A stretch of 64,000 nucleotides of DNA from Usnea hakonensis. Lineage: Eukaryota; Ascomycota; Lecanoromycetes; Lecanorales; Parmeliaceae. The notes beneath the pieces were generated by a model. That model worked only from the letters and a program-made list of their open reading frames with translations. It was not told where the DNA came from and made no database searches. Positions within the stretch are counted from its first letter, which is position 1. Every line of letters begins with the position of its first letter. The position numbers and the translations under genes are program-made. Below are positions 10,892 to 21,902 of this stretch, piece by piece. The DNA lies in the NCBI GenBank assembly GCA_013423325.1, contig BLJB01000061.1, forward strand, positions 105,728-169,727, given 5' to 3'.

Positions 10892-12629
10892 ACTTTGAAG
10901 CAACCGGTCCCTGCCACTATTTCTGCCACCACTCATGTCAAGCACTTGGAAGCGACATTGCAGTGCTGAGGCCCAATTTAACACTGAAAAAATCCAACAC
11001 TAAAAAACTCCAAAACAGTAAGTCAAACTCTACCGACTTGGCTCTCCGGTCTCCAAGCCGTACATTCAGGCTCCCTTTCACTTATGGACAATGATGAAGC
11101 ACGGCTTTGACAGGCGGTGCCTGCTCATCTCAGCAACCTCATCTCCGATATTCTCTTCTAACGACTGACGCCTATGATCCACATCATGCGCGCCTGGCTG
11201 CAGCTGCATGATATGATTTATCCTTCCAATAGCGAGTAAGCAAGATACCACAAGTCGCTACCATTTCCTCGTGCGAGCAATGTCTCACAACCAATGTACA
11301 CTAAGAAGAAATGAAACCATCCTCTCAAGCAGCTATTCCAACCAATTGAACTCAACTATCATAAGCCGCTCAAATCCAATCCAATCTAATCTACGTCCTT
11401 GGACACACATAAAGCATAGAAACAGCTGCTTATTGGTCCTCCGTCAACGTCTCATACCCCATTTTCCTTCTTCTCTATGCCCGCAGTGCCATATTAAGAA
11501 ATAGCCTCTCGCATCTTATTTACACGTTTCCTCTTACCCAGAGCGCATTCATTCTACGATTCCTGCCCCTGATAGAAGGACAAGCTAATGTTTGTGTGTG
11601 GTGAGAAGATGGAGACTCGGCGCTTTAGTACTGATGTTGGTATCGGTCATGCCGAAAATACGTTGTCTAACGTCATGCGGTTTTGGAAACTTGCAAGAAT
11701 CGACCTTTTTTTCGTATACTGCCATTCAAAGATGTAGGAGGCGCGGCGTTGGAGGGAATTTTTTGGTGGGGGCCGAGGGTTTTTCGGACTGTGAAGGGAA
11801 AAGAGAGAGAGATGGGGAGTGGGAAAGGGGCGCGATAACATAGGCAAGAATTTGGGAACATAAGGTAGGTAGCTACCTTGGGAAGTGGCAAGAGAAAGGA
11901 GCGAAAGGCAAAGTTTGAATCCGTCTACGTAGTACCCTCGCTCGGTATATACCTCCGCGAATGACGAGGCAAAGTACCTAAGTGAGGCAGGACATAGGTA
12001 CATATCGGTATCTAATCCACCACCTTTTTTTCTCTCCAAACCTCCCTCCCCTCCCTTCTCCCATTAATCCTCGTCCTACATACCTTAGAATACCTACCCA
12101 TCTCCAAAGTACTCCCAAACCTAACAACCCTTATTTCCCAACATGCTTTTTCTTTTCTATTTCTCCCCAACACCCTCGCGAGGGGGGAGAAAACTAAAAG
12201 AACAAGTCACAATCTGCAATATCTTCTCTTCTTCAACTGGAAACCTCTTACCTCTTGGGGGGGGCTTATCAGTGGGTTCTCGGGGCAACCTCAGGGGCGC
12301 CTTAGGCTGTGACTTTGGGTCCAAGTTCGGGCATTACCTACCTTGCTTACTTGAGGACTAAATCGGGGGGTTACTTCAGGGGTTACCTTGGCCATTGGAT
12401 CCAGGGGCTGTTTGGGAAAATGGATTCGCAAGAACGTGGTGTTTAATGTCATGTCCTATCGTTTGCCATATCGTGGTGTCTGAAATGAGTGAATACTTCT
12501 CAGCGTCACCATGTTTTCATTATAACAATGACCATGTGTAAGTAATTTTTTTTCGGGGTTTCCTCCTCGACTTTCCATAGCATAAAAGATTTCATGGGGT
12601 TTCACATCCGCCGACCGTCCTCCCACCCA
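10892..12629. other. Long convergent intergenic region
   Basis: 1.7 kb between two convergent genes, with no supportable ORF or RNA gene. It contains pyrimidine-rich tracts (12020-12070), scattered ACCTAGGTA-like pieces (11865-12010), and a G-rich block at 12255-12420 with GGGGTTAC units like those near 9.4 kb. Confidence 0.4.
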
Positions 12630-14255
12630 CTATGCAGAAATAGTCCCATCATAGTCCTTCCCGCTCGCAGGATCCGGAAGGCTGTAATTCTCAAAGCACG
12701 CATAATCGTAATTGGACAACTCATACGACCCCGCCTGGCTTTCCAAAAAGTCGTCCAACGCGCACAGCCCGTCCGATCGGCCCTCGCACTTGGCGCCACG
12801 GATCGAAGACAACGGGAGGATCCCATCATTGAGCCGCATGCGGATGAATTTGTACGGCGCATTCTCGGGATCGTAGCCGTACTGCGTCGGGTAGTACTGG
12901 ACCCTTTCATCTGCGACGGGGGCGGGATCGCTGGATGCACAGCCAATGACCTCGGTGACTAGGCGCGCGCCAAAGGGCGTGATCTGCGAGAGGATGAAGG
13001 GGCGATTGGGGTTGGGAGGGACGTCAGTTAGGCTAGGGGCATCGTGGAAGTAGTCAAGGGACATGGCGGTTAAGACGGAGATGATGACGACGTCGTGGCT
13101 GAAGTCGGCGTAGAAGGCTTGGTCGAGGGGGAATGTGGCGGGGTCGGAGTCGTAGGTCGAGTTTACCGAGGAGTTGGACGAGGAGATGTACTCGTGCTTG
13201 AGACGGGCCATGAGCTCTTGTACGTAGCCCATGCCTTGGGCTCGGCCCGTTGGTTGGCCGAAGCCTGAGTCGAAATAGTAGTCCATCTCCGTGATGGCTT
13301 CGAAACCCTGCCATTCTTCTTCGGTGAAGAGGAAGCAGAAATCGGACCGGCCGAGGTAACCTGACTCGTATGCGCAAATGCTTTGCATGGCGAATGTGTC
13401 GTTGGTGTCGAATACGAACCCGGAAGGAGCGTACTGCTGCATCCTGGACGTGGCGTTTTGGAGATATTTCGGAATGTATAAGGCTTGGTCCATTTCTCCA
13501 ATATAGCCAGGATTAACACGGCCGGAGTTATTACAGCTGTCATAGGCTGCTAGGGTGTTGTTCACCGGGCCGCCTTCAGGAATGACTACGTATTCGAAAG
13601 GAGTAGAAGCATTGGTGAGATTGGGGTTTGGCAGTGTCTCGTAGCTGGCTCCGAAAAACCCCAGCGACCAATTTATTCCACTGTCGTAGATACGAGACTG
13701 AGAAGTGGTCCGTAAGACAGGCTTTGGCCTGGCGGTGCCATTGGGGAAGTTGGCGTCGTATGCCACCTGACCGACGGAGGCGTTGTACAGTGTTCTGCCG
13801 TACTTGTTCCAGAAGGAGACTCCAGCTTGGAACTCAGTGGTTGCTCCAATACCCGTAAGGTATTCCTTTGACATCACGTAATGATAGGTGTTCAAGAACT
13901 CCAGAGGGCCGGTGAACGTCCCGGCGTTAGCGGAGGCGGAATCTAGCACCTTTTTTGCAAAACGTTGATCATTGCCACTATCACTGCCCGAGGGGAAACG
14001 GTTCGCGTGCCTTTGCAGTACGTGCGCTTGTTCAATCTGGCAGCCTGCTGGAATTCCTGTGTCTTGTACACCCCACAAATCAGGGGCGTTGTCGGCATAC
14101 GGCGTGAGCATACCCCAGTATCGGGAGACCGCGTTCAAGTCTGTGAGCAGCTGCGACGAGTCTGCGCTCTTGACTGCTGCCAGTATGTTCTGCGGAATGC
14201 TGTAGCCCTCAGCAATGGCCAAAAGTAAGCTTGTGGTGAAAAAGTGACGCATCAT
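12630..14255 (-). CDS. Secreted histidine acid phosphatase (phytase-like)
   Basis: Single exon, 541 aa. I use the ATG at 14255 because a hydrophobic signal peptide (about residues 1-18) follows directly. The branch-2 phosphatase signature appears as RHANRFP at residues 82-88, where the usual Gly of RHGxRxP is Ala. The C-terminal proton-donor HD pair is in DFSHDVVI near residue 385. Conserved cysteines and many NxS/T glycosylation sites fit an extracellular glycoprotein. Family members hydrolyse phosphate monoesters, including phytate, at acidic pH; whether this one prefers phytate cannot be read here. It converges on the CobW gene. Confidence 0.88.
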   Translation of the reverse strand: MMRHFFTTSLLLAIAEGYSIPQNILAAVKSADSSQLLTDLNAVSRYWGMLTPYADNAPDLWGVQDTGIPAGCQIEQAHVLQRHANRFPSGSDSGNDQRFAKKVLDSASANAGTFTGPLEFLNTYHYVMSKEYLTGIGATTEFQAGVSFWNKYGRTLYNASVGQVAYDANFPNGTARPKPVLRTTSQSRIYDSGINWSLGFFGASYETLPNPNLTNASTPFEYVVIPEGGPVNNTLAAYDSCNNSGRVNPGYIGEMDQALYIPKYLQNATSRMQQYAPSGFVFDTNDTFAMQSICAYESGYLGRSDFCFLFTEEEWQGFEAITEMDYYFDSGFGQPTGRAQGMGYVQELMARLKHEYISSSNSSVNSTYDSDPATFPLDQAFYADFSHDVVIISVLTAMSLDYFHDAPSLTDVPPNPNRPFILSQITPFGARLVTEVIGCASSDPAPVADERVQYYPTQYGYDPENAPYKFIRMRLNDGILPLSSIRGAKCEGRSDGLCALDDFLESQAGSYELSNYDYACFENYSLPDPASGKDYDGTISA

Positions 14256-15654
14256 GGTGTAGTCGAAGAATGGTGTCGTTGAACGATGTTTGCAAAGAGG
14301 CAAAGTTGGATATTAAAAGTACCCCACGAGAGATCTTATCTTCAAGTACAAACTTTGGTACACCACAATCATGTCCAGCGACTGACTGACGGCAAGTGGT
14401 TGCCGCTTTGATGATGACGGACGGACTGAGGTATTGCTTGGCTGGCATTTTTAGAGCTTTTGTCCCAAGCGGTAAAGAGCATGCAGAATTAAGTTCACAT
14501 GTCGCATTTCAATGGAGGGGTTGATGGAGTGTAGCGTCCTGTCGTTGGGACTGTCACTGGCTCAGAGCGGTTGATATTCCGTGGCGAGGAAAGTTCTTGC
14601 ATAAACCGGAGACGTCCTGAACGAAAGACCGGGCTCGGGGCTGGGACCTGTGGGATTTCCCCACTTGCCCTTTGCTACATGCATCGTGCGGGGAAGGGGG
14701 CTAGGGGAGGGATGGACCTTCCGCAAGTAATCAGAGGCCTGAATCCATACTGCCCATTTTTAAATCGCCATGCCCGGGATTTCCGTCTCGAATTGCATGC
14801 GAAGAAGTCCATCACTTTCCGCTTTCCCCACTTACTCCTCTTTTTCCATATCGAGTGCCTTGCAGCCCCTGATCACAGTGTGACTTTCTGTATAGATCTG
14901 CACCAACATGTCCAGATGTAGACTTCTTTGATGCGCTTGGTACAGTACCCCAACAGCTGGACTCTTATAATATTGGACTGCTTGGGGTCGGCAAGCATCG
15001 CAACAATGTGCCATGATCCAAGCGAGCAAGTCCGAGAAATTGTCTTCAAAAACAAAAAGGAATAAACAAAAAGCCGGTCTACCAAAGTACATTGCGTCAA
15101 GTCAGTATTCAGTTCTCCGCGGCGCAACCCTCCCACTCAGCTCTGCAACGAGAGCTTTGGCGATGGAGGAATCCGTGATGAATGCCGCTCATTGGTGTGT
15201 TATATTTACAAACGAGCCATACGACTTACGTTGTCGAAAGCGCTGATTGCCAGGATATGTGGTGATGAGGTAATATGAATTTACAGGCGTGATACTTTGG
15301 CAAGCCGCCGGGGAATCACTCCGTAAAGCGGTGCTAATTGCCGCCGTATCACCAATGCTCCAGGGTCAAAAGTTAGTTGAGCTGACGAGCGACACATTTC
15401 TGTATCAACATTGTCCATTTCTATAATGTTGTGGCAGGATTTAATGGGCACGATTAGTCCTCACGTTTTAAGCAGACGTGTCAGTGCAATAGATTCAGCT
15501 ACTCTCGAAGCCGCGTATGTTCGCTGGCATTTTATGACATCGTTACTACCAAGGAAATAGCTACTGTAGTACTAACCCGCCCAAGATGGCCGTTTTTCAT
15601 CACTTAGACTTGCGTGAATGTAGGAAGGAACCCTAATCACTTGGCGTTTCGACA
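14256..15654. other. Intergenic
   Basis: Upstream region of the acid phosphatase, so it should hold its promoter near 14256-14600. No further gene is supported. Confidence 0.4.
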
Positions 15655-16143
15655 ATGTTTGATTGCTACCGCGAAGGAATGCGATTGAGGAAGGTGACGG
15701 TAGCGTCGTCTGTCTCAGCAACGGTTGCCCCGGAAAACAGAGGTGACGGGTCTGTTCCTAATGCCGCAGCTACTTCTGCTCCTGCCACTCCTGCTCCCGC
15801 AGCTTCTAATCCCGGCGCAGCGGCTCCGTCGGAACCACATTTTGCATCTGGAGCGGCTCCAACATCGAATTCAGTATCCGCTACCGCTACGCCGGTACCT
15901 AACCCCAATGGTCCGGTAAAAGGAACTTCTCAGTCAACAGGAAAGGTATCGCGGCTTCCTGTCGATGCAGTCCTTGGAATCATATTTGGCGTGATTGGGA
16001 TCGGGGGTGCTGTGTTTGGGTTCGTTGTATGGAGAATACGGAGGAAGAGGATAGTGTTGCTGGGAGAGGGAGTTGATCTCGGGAAGGGGAGGGAAGAGAA
16101 ATGGAGAGTAAATCAAGTCAATGTCGTAATGCATTGGCTTTAG
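15655..16143 (+). CDS. Possible single-pass membrane protein, Ala/Ser/Pro-rich ectodomain
   Basis: 162 aa from the ATG at 15655. Residues 18-95 are an Ala/Ser/Pro/Thr-rich low-complexity stretch. One strong transmembrane helix follows (about residues 105-128, LGIIFGVIGIGGAVFGFVVW) with a basic RIRRKR stop-transfer tail. This layout is common in fungal wall-sensor-like membrane proteins, but no signal peptide or cysteine-rich domain is seen upstream, so the gene may lack its first exon or be a truncated copy. Low complexity can also create chance frames. Confidence 0.35.
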   Translation: MFDCYREGMRLRKVTVASSVSATVAPENRGDGSVPNAAATSAPATPAPAASNPGAAAPSEPHFASGAAPTSNSVSATATPVPNPNGPVKGTSQSTGKVSRLPVDAVLGIIFGVIGIGGAVFGFVVWRIRRKRIVLLGEGVDLGKGREEKWRVNQVNVVMHWL

Positions 16144-16199
16144 CAACTATTATACTTATAGACCCGATCTACCGATTTCCTTCTCTTCTGGGGCTAGTA

Positions 16200-17633
16200 T
16201 CAGGTAAATGTAATCTTCTGTTTGGTCAGATCTCTAAAAACATCATCAAGAGCCTGTCTTTTCCTTTTTCTGTCTTCGTCCTCATTTACGTCCACATGCT
16301 CGGACTCTTCTTTTTCCACCTGAATGTCTTCTTTGGTCCTGGGCTTCCATGCCCTGATGAGACCATCTGAGTGCGCGGAATACATTTCCACATCGCCGGC
16401 TCTCCAGCAGAGCGAAGTGACTCTATTTTTTATGTTTCGCTGTTTAGCGCTTCCCCTAGCCTGAGCGACAGCTACACCAGGGGCCCGTAGTCGTTTGATC
16501 AAAGTGCCCTCGAAGAGCTCGAACATCAATATCTCCTTCTCGTTTGGGTACAGCATGAGTTGGGAGCCTGAGAGATGCCTGGGCGCAAGTAATGGCAACA
16601 AAGTCGAAAGATGTGTGTTCTTGATGATCGGACCGAAGTGCGACAGAGCATTGGCCCCAACTCCTATGTCCCAGACACGCACACGCTCATCATGACCAGC
16701 AGTGACAAGATTCTTCCCATCTTCTGTCCAGACGACCCCATTGCAAGCCCCAATATGTGCTTTGCCGTGGTTTCGGGCACGGGCATTTTTGCCCCTCCCA
16801 TCTTCACCGCCGACTCCAACAGAATCATCCATGTCTAGGACTCCCAAGCTGCCAGCACTCCTTCGAATATCCCACAGCCTAACTGCTCCGTCTGAGCCAC
16901 CACTGGCCAGCACGTATTCATCGCGCGGGCTCCATGCAACCGAGAGTACCGCGCCTTGATGACCGGCAAGCGAGTGCGCACTAGCACCCGACCGGAGATC
17001 CACTAGTCTCACAGCAGGATGCTGCGTCGCGCACGCCACCAAGAGATGATCAGCAATGGGTGACAACCCATGAGAGTAGACCACAGAGTCGAGATCGAAA
17101 GACGCAGATGGAGTGAGCGTCTCTGTGGCATAGATTTTCAAGGTGTGGTCGTAAGACGTGGAAAGAAAGGCCAGCGAATCGAATGGGTAGAAGGAAAGAT
17201 GTGTGATGCCGAATTTAGGGGCAGTGGACGCTTTCTTTGCCTTATCGCTAGGTCTGTACGTGCAACTTTTTAGTGGGGTCTCAGCACTCTCGAGGTCCCA
17301 TAGAAATACAGAAGATTCGGCGCCTCCTGAAAGCATGCTTGATCCCCAATTAGCCCTCATCGCCCCATGCTTCTTGGTCCTCGACACTTACTATCTTCCC
17401 TCAAACCTGTCAATAGCAAGACAGTTCACCCCAGATCTGTGTGCCCATACGTCACCAACCCCATCTTCCTCGTCCCCATTGTGTTGCGCTTTGGTCTGCG
17501 CAGTTCCATCGCTGCCATCAAATCTAACGCTGGGGGCCGCTTGCAGGGAGCCCAGGAGGCGCGATGTCTCGGCCTTTTGCAGCGCTTGAGGACTGATGGA
17601 TCCTAAAGCACGACTGAAAAGATTGGACGTCAT
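16200..17633 (-). CDS. rad28: WD40 protein, CSA/Rad28 (ERCC8) orthologue
   Basis: Two exons, 17633-17392 and 17337-16200 (54-bp intron with a CTAAT-like branch site), give 459 aa. The join recreates EGRYMLSGGAE, matching human CSA closely at the first WD repeat. Later repeats show GH...V..VAWSP...LASGGSDGAVRLWDIR and GHDERVRVWDIG. The N-terminus (LQKAETSRLLGSL) also resembles the CSA start. CSA is the substrate receptor of a CUL4-DDB1 ubiquitin ligase in transcription-coupled nucleotide excision repair, in the nucleus. The C-terminus ends in a charged Lys/Glu-rich tail. It is head-to-head with the gene at 17871. Confidence 0.85.
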
Positions 17634-17870
17634 GCATCACGTTTCGTTGAGGTGTGGCATATATAGCAGGCTGGCTTTTTGCGTGAGCATCTGCGGGAAG
17701 GAGGCTCGCCGCGCTTGGCGGGAAACGCGGCTCTCAGATTCTTGGTTTCGAACTTTCTCCAAAAGTAAGTAATATTTCTAAATCTTATCTTCTATCATCG
17801 TTGCAAGATGTGAAGTTGAAGCTCGTGTAATGTACTCTTGATCGGCAGGGCGGGAGTTTGGGCCCACAAA
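17634..17870. promoter_or_regulatory. Short bidirectional promoter region
   Basis: 237 bp separate the start codons of the CSA-like gene and the divergent gene at 17871. The two probably share a promoter. No specific element is assigned. Confidence 0.5.
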
Positions 17871-18608
17871 ATGTCGGATTTTTCCGCAAAAACCAACCAA
17901 TTAAGACAGGCTTCGAAGAAGGCCCCAAACAAGAAGACAACCCGCCAAGCTACTCTGTACGATGCCGTAGCTGGCACGTAACCTTACTGCTGTCAGCCTG
18001 AAAGAGCAATCTCTGATGAGCCCCCCATAGGTCGCGTATCTTCGACCGGTTTCATCCCCCCGGCCCCACGCATCTCTGCATATCGCGATACTCCGTCTTC
18101 CAGCAGCGTCCCCGTCCCGCCCGAGGAAGTGCTGTTTCGCCGCAAAGCAGCTCCCATCCGATACGAGGAAGATGACTTCTACTGGGCTGATAGATACTTG
18201 ACTGACAGCCAAAAGCTGCCAGAGTCCGATCTGCTAAAGGCTATACACGTATACGCATCTGAATTCTACGGGAGGGCGGTGAAAGGGAGGGGTAAGGTTG
18301 ACTTTGAGAGTCTGGACGAGACGGCTCTTTTAGCAATGGGAATGTTGATGGAAGAAATGGCGGGTGAGGTTTTAGGAGAGACGGGGTATAAGGCTTTTGT
18401 CGAGGGGGAAGACGATGGGGCCGAAGGGGCTGAGGAAGGGGCTTCTGTCAAGGAGGGCACGTCCAGTGGAGGAGATCATCTGGAGACTGCAACTGTGGCG
18501 TCCGAGACTTTATCAGAGGAAGGGACGTCAGACAAGGAGGTCAGTAACACGGACAAGAGGAGGCGCAAGCGAAGAAAGACACGCCATAACGATGATGGCC
18601 GTGGGTAA
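17871..18608 (+). CDS. Conserved-looking nuclear-type protein of unknown function
   Basis: Best model: exon 1 at 17871-17966 and exon 2 at 18021-18608, giving 227 aa. An in-frame TAA near 18000 must be spliced out, and no later ATG exists before the core, so an intron is needed. The exact junction is uncertain; the one given keeps frame and removes 54 bp. The N-terminus is Lys-rich. The core DDFYWADRYL...LLKAIHVYASEFYG and a following Glu/Met-rich helix look like a folded domain. Then comes an acidic stretch and a basic KRRRKRRK tail like a nuclear signal. I do not recognise the family. Confidence 0.6.
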
Positions 18609-19263
18609 ACCTGGCACTCTATGGACATCGTCACCATTCTAAACTAGGGCCTCCGAGACTACGCCCATGGCCCAAATCGTTGCATGGCCTTTTTGATGCC
18701 TTGAACAATAGTACGGCAAGTCAGATCTTCTCTCAGTAGATCATTTTGCGCGTCTGGCTGTCGACGCTAAAACATATTTCTGCTCTTATAGAACTCTTCT
18801 GTATCATAATAAGGGTCTGAGTATTAGGACGCCATACCATTGGAACTCATGATCTACTAAGTACGATGAAAATTTCTTGCGCGATACCTTCAGTCTCAAA
18901 TATCAGGTGTCTCACGCTACGCGTTTGCTCCGCGCACTCGAACATCAGATAGCGTTGTCCGTGAACGCGGAGAAGGAAGATTCTGACAACAATTACACAA
19001 ATCTTGAATGAACGTGACAATGGGAATTGCGATGAAGATTGTTGTTCTGGTAGATCCTTTATCATTCTTTGTTGTCCGTGACAAAGCAAGTTCGGGGCCT
19101 TTCTACTCGTAAGCTATATATCTCCTACATTGCTTTGCTAGTCGTCTCATCTCATATGCGTGAATCATAATTTTATCCACGATCATCATCCTCGCTCGCT
19201 AACCATATTTGCAGTTCAGATACAGAACCAGCTCGTCATCTCCACAAAAATCAAAACAACACT
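18609..19263. other. Intergenic
   Basis: No gene seen. The last 100 bp should be the 5' leader of the RING gene at 19264. Confidence 0.4.
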
Positions 19264-20019
19264 ATGCCGGCTGAAATGCTAAACCGGCTCGAGTCCTCTG
19301 TTCCAAAGATTGAAGCTTCAATTGCCTACAAGAAAAAGGTCACCGCCATGAAGGCCGAACCTTCTAGTTCTCGCCACTTGCTGAGATCCGAAATGAGGGC
19401 AATGAAATTCATCTTGAATCTTCCAATCATCACGATCGACTACCTTTACGAAGACGAAAGACGCTGTGGTCTTTGTCACAAGAAATACGATTCAGAGTTC
19501 AAAGTATGCGGACGCGGAGAGTCTCCTTGTTCCCTACCTTGCGGTCATATAGCCGGGCACCACTGCATCAGGGAACATCTGTCTCCTTATGAACAAGGAT
19601 TCACAAGATGCCCCTTCTGCAAGGTCGATTTCCCTCAGCTTTTTATAGATCCCGTGCAGCCTGCACAGGCTACTAGCGACCTTGCGCGGGAAAATATTGA
19701 TGACCGCGAAGTATCAGACAACGAGCTGAACAGTGAGGTTGCCCAACTGTCAAGGGATACTGGAGCATCAAGCGTTGAAATCAAGCGGTTTCTCAGCATT
19801 GATGAGGTCATTAACCGTTCTCAACCCCAAGCAGAGATTTCCAATGTGGCTACAGCGAACACAAAGGCACAAGATTTGACCGCTCAAGACCAGGGTCTAA
19901 CTGGGATTGGCGAAAGCGAATTTCCCAAAAATCGCAGGAATGGAGCGAGCCCAAAACTTGCACGCGCCGCCATGAAAGCTATGGATATTATGGCGAAGAA
20001 ATTCTACTCAGAGGCTTGA
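19264..20019 (+). CDS. RING-type zinc-binding protein
   Basis: Intronless, 251 aa, starting at an ATG after an A-rich leader (CAACACT). A RING-like set of ligands runs from residue 68: C68, C71, then C93 and H95 in LPCGHIAGHH, H100/C101, and C116, C119 in CPFCKVDF. Such domains often recruit E2 enzymes for ubiquitin transfer. Spacing of the middle ligands is atypical, so ligase activity is inference. The rest is acidic and disordered, with a short basic C-terminal helix. Two further RING-like genes lie within 2 kb. Confidence 0.7.
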   Translation: MPAEMLNRLESSVPKIEASIAYKKKVTAMKAEPSSSRHLLRSEMRAMKFILNLPIITIDYLYEDERRCGLCHKKYDSEFKVCGRGESPCSLPCGHIAGHHCIREHLSPYEQGFTRCPFCKVDFPQLFIDPVQPAQATSDLARENIDDREVSDNELNSEVAQLSRDTGASSVEIKRFLSIDEVINRSQPQAEISNVATANTKAQDLTAQDQGLTGIGESEFPKNRRNGASPKLARAAMKAMDIMAKKFYSEA

Positions 20020-20239
20020 ATTTCACATTACACAGGGAAAAGAGGTAGCGTAGCGAGCAAGAGCTTAGAAAGTAAGCATAAGCGAAAATATTAATGTAAT
20101 GCTTTGTCATAAATTGGGTGTTGAATATCAGTGTTGAATGTGAGTCAAATTTCACTGCAGAGTATGTTGTACTAGCTAATCAACTTTGCGAATCCCTTTC
20201 ATCGCAAAGAAACTTTCAGTCATCACAACCGTCTTCTCG

Positions 20240-20707
20240 CTACTGATCAGCTGTACTCTGTTTCTCTAACTCGCATTCCTTCCACATATTTTTATACTTA
20301 CGCCGATCAGATTCGCAAACATAGCACCGAATAGCATCCGCTATCAAAAGATCACCGAGGAACTTGTTGCTGCCTAATGGCCCGTTTCCGGCACTCCGTG
20401 CACTAATGCCATCCTTCTGGCGCAGAATGTGGCCACATGGTAATTCTAGAAGGGTTGAGACTTCCTCGCCTTCAGTGTGTGGCGCTATGAAAAGGGGCGC
20501 TGTTTCGTTGCTCGTGCGCAGCTTGTCGACGGGGGATTTTGGTAGAGAGGTAAAGGATTTCATGAGGGATGTGTAAGGGTTCTGTGAGGGCATGGGAGGC
20601 CTGCCGGGGATATGAGTCTTGGGGGTTTTTCGAGATGATGTGGGAGGGGGTGAGAGGGCAGGAGGAAGAACAAGTATTACAGGACTCCGCACTATTGTTG
20701 CAATCAT
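20240..20707 (-). CDS. Small protein with a partial RING-like motif
   Basis: Intronless, 155 aa, ATG at 20707. The C-terminal half has LPCGHIL and then CYVCESDRRKYK, matching the second half of the RING motifs in its neighbours, but the first CxxC pair is missing. The N-terminal half is Pro/Ser/Thr-rich. It may be a degenerate paralogue of the flanking RING genes. It lies between the genes at 19264 and 20949 on the opposite strand. Confidence 0.45.
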   Translation of the reverse strand: MIATIVRSPVILVLPPALSPPPTSSRKTPKTHIPGRPPMPSQNPYTSLMKSFTSLPKSPVDKLRTSNETAPLFIAPHTEGEEVSTLLELPCGHILRQKDGISARSAGNGPLGSNKFLGDLLIADAIRCYVCESDRRKYKNMWKECELEKQSTADQ

Positions 20708-20948
20708 TGCTTTACTCCTGATGTTTCAGAGCACAAAGACATTTGACCTTGATTTCCTGTTCCAACTTTAACACATCGCACAGTGGCTTTGTTCGAATCT
20801 CAATGGAGATCCCTCAGATCCCTCTCGATCTGAATGGACAACACTATAGTCACTTCCTTCCATACTTGACACCTACGTCTACACTAACTTTGGTTCATTT
20901 CCGCTGAAGCATCAACCATTTCGAATCATTGTCGCACACCAGGCCAGG

Positions 20949-21902
20949 ATGGATTCAGCCTTGATTATTACCAGCATGGACAACCCACTTCAACATTTTC
21001 GCTCTGTGAACGTGGAAGATCTTCCACCGAATCAGAGATCCTGTTCCGTCTGTGATACTCCCTGGGGGTCCCCAAGAGATGCTAACGGGACGTTAGAATA
21101 CCCGGTGCTTCTAACGTGCGGCTGCGTTGCTGGCTCCTCGTGTCTTGAGCGGACATTCGCAAAAAGCCCGAGATGCCCGCTCTGCAGAAATACAATCCGT
21201 ATAATCGCGGGAGTCAATGCGCCACTCGAGCACAATACAGTGGATCAATTACGTCAGCTTGAGCTGAGAAGTGGTATCAATGGCTGGCCCCTTCCGTCAT
21301 CCGAGAGCCCATCAGATGGGCTGGACAGAGTCAGTATGTGGAATGCGGAGGAAAAGAAACGTGAACTGCAATATCAGCTGGATGTTCTGAATGAGTGCCA
21401 CAACACCTTCCTTTCGATGCGCGAGTTTGACATATGCATCAGTCTCGTCGACTATCGTCTCGGCACCAGCACCTCGCCCACACAAATGCTCGATGCCTTC
21501 TTCAAAGACCCATGCTTTGATCAACCGCGCCGGAAACGATCCGCAGAACTTCGTGAATACATGTCAGGCAGTGGGACGAATCTCTTCTCCCAACGCAACT
21601 ACGACCTTGCTGACAGGGATCTGAAAGATCTCCTCATGATCGTCAATGTTCGCGCCGGGACTTCCTTTCTTTTGAATGAGCTGGAGCTGGTGGTGTCGTT
21701 GGTGAATTACGTTCAGGGTAGAGGAGTCGGACTCCTGGATGTTTTGGGATTGCGGGATGAGGGGCAATATGGGAGAGAGGACTCAGGGCAGCAGCTCGTT
21801 GATCAAGAACTGGTCAGTCCATTTCGAAACCTTGATATCAGGGTTGGTTCGAGGAACGCTGTTGAAGATTTGGGAGATGTGTTCTCTCAAGCGACTTTGT
21901 GA
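20949..21902 (+). CDS. RING-finger protein with repeated C-terminal module
   Basis: Intronless, 317 aa. RING ligands are C32, C35, C57, C59, C65, C76 and C79 (CSVC...LTCGCVAGSSC...CPLC). After the RING comes a VNAPLEHN linker also found in the gene at 32813. The remainder contains two copies of a roughly 40-residue helical module: one around REFDICISLVDYRLGTS...MLDAFF, the other around NELELVVSLVNYVQGRG...LLDVLG. I do not know this module. A ubiquitin-ligase role is inferred from the RING only. Confidence 0.72.
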   Translation: MDSALIITSMDNPLQHFRSVNVEDLPPNQRSCSVCDTPWGSPRDANGTLEYPVLLTCGCVAGSSCLERTFAKSPRCPLCRNTIRIIAGVNAPLEHNTVDQLRQLELRSGINGWPLPSSESPSDGLDRVSMWNAEEKKRELQYQLDVLNECHNTFLSMREFDICISLVDYRLGTSTSPTQMLDAFFKDPCFDQPRRKRSAELREYMSGSGTNLFSQRNYDLADRDLKDLLMIVNVRAGTSFLLNELELVVSLVNYVQGRGVGLLDVLGLRDEGQYGREDSGQQLVDQELVSPFRNLDIRVGSRNAVEDLGDVFSQATL

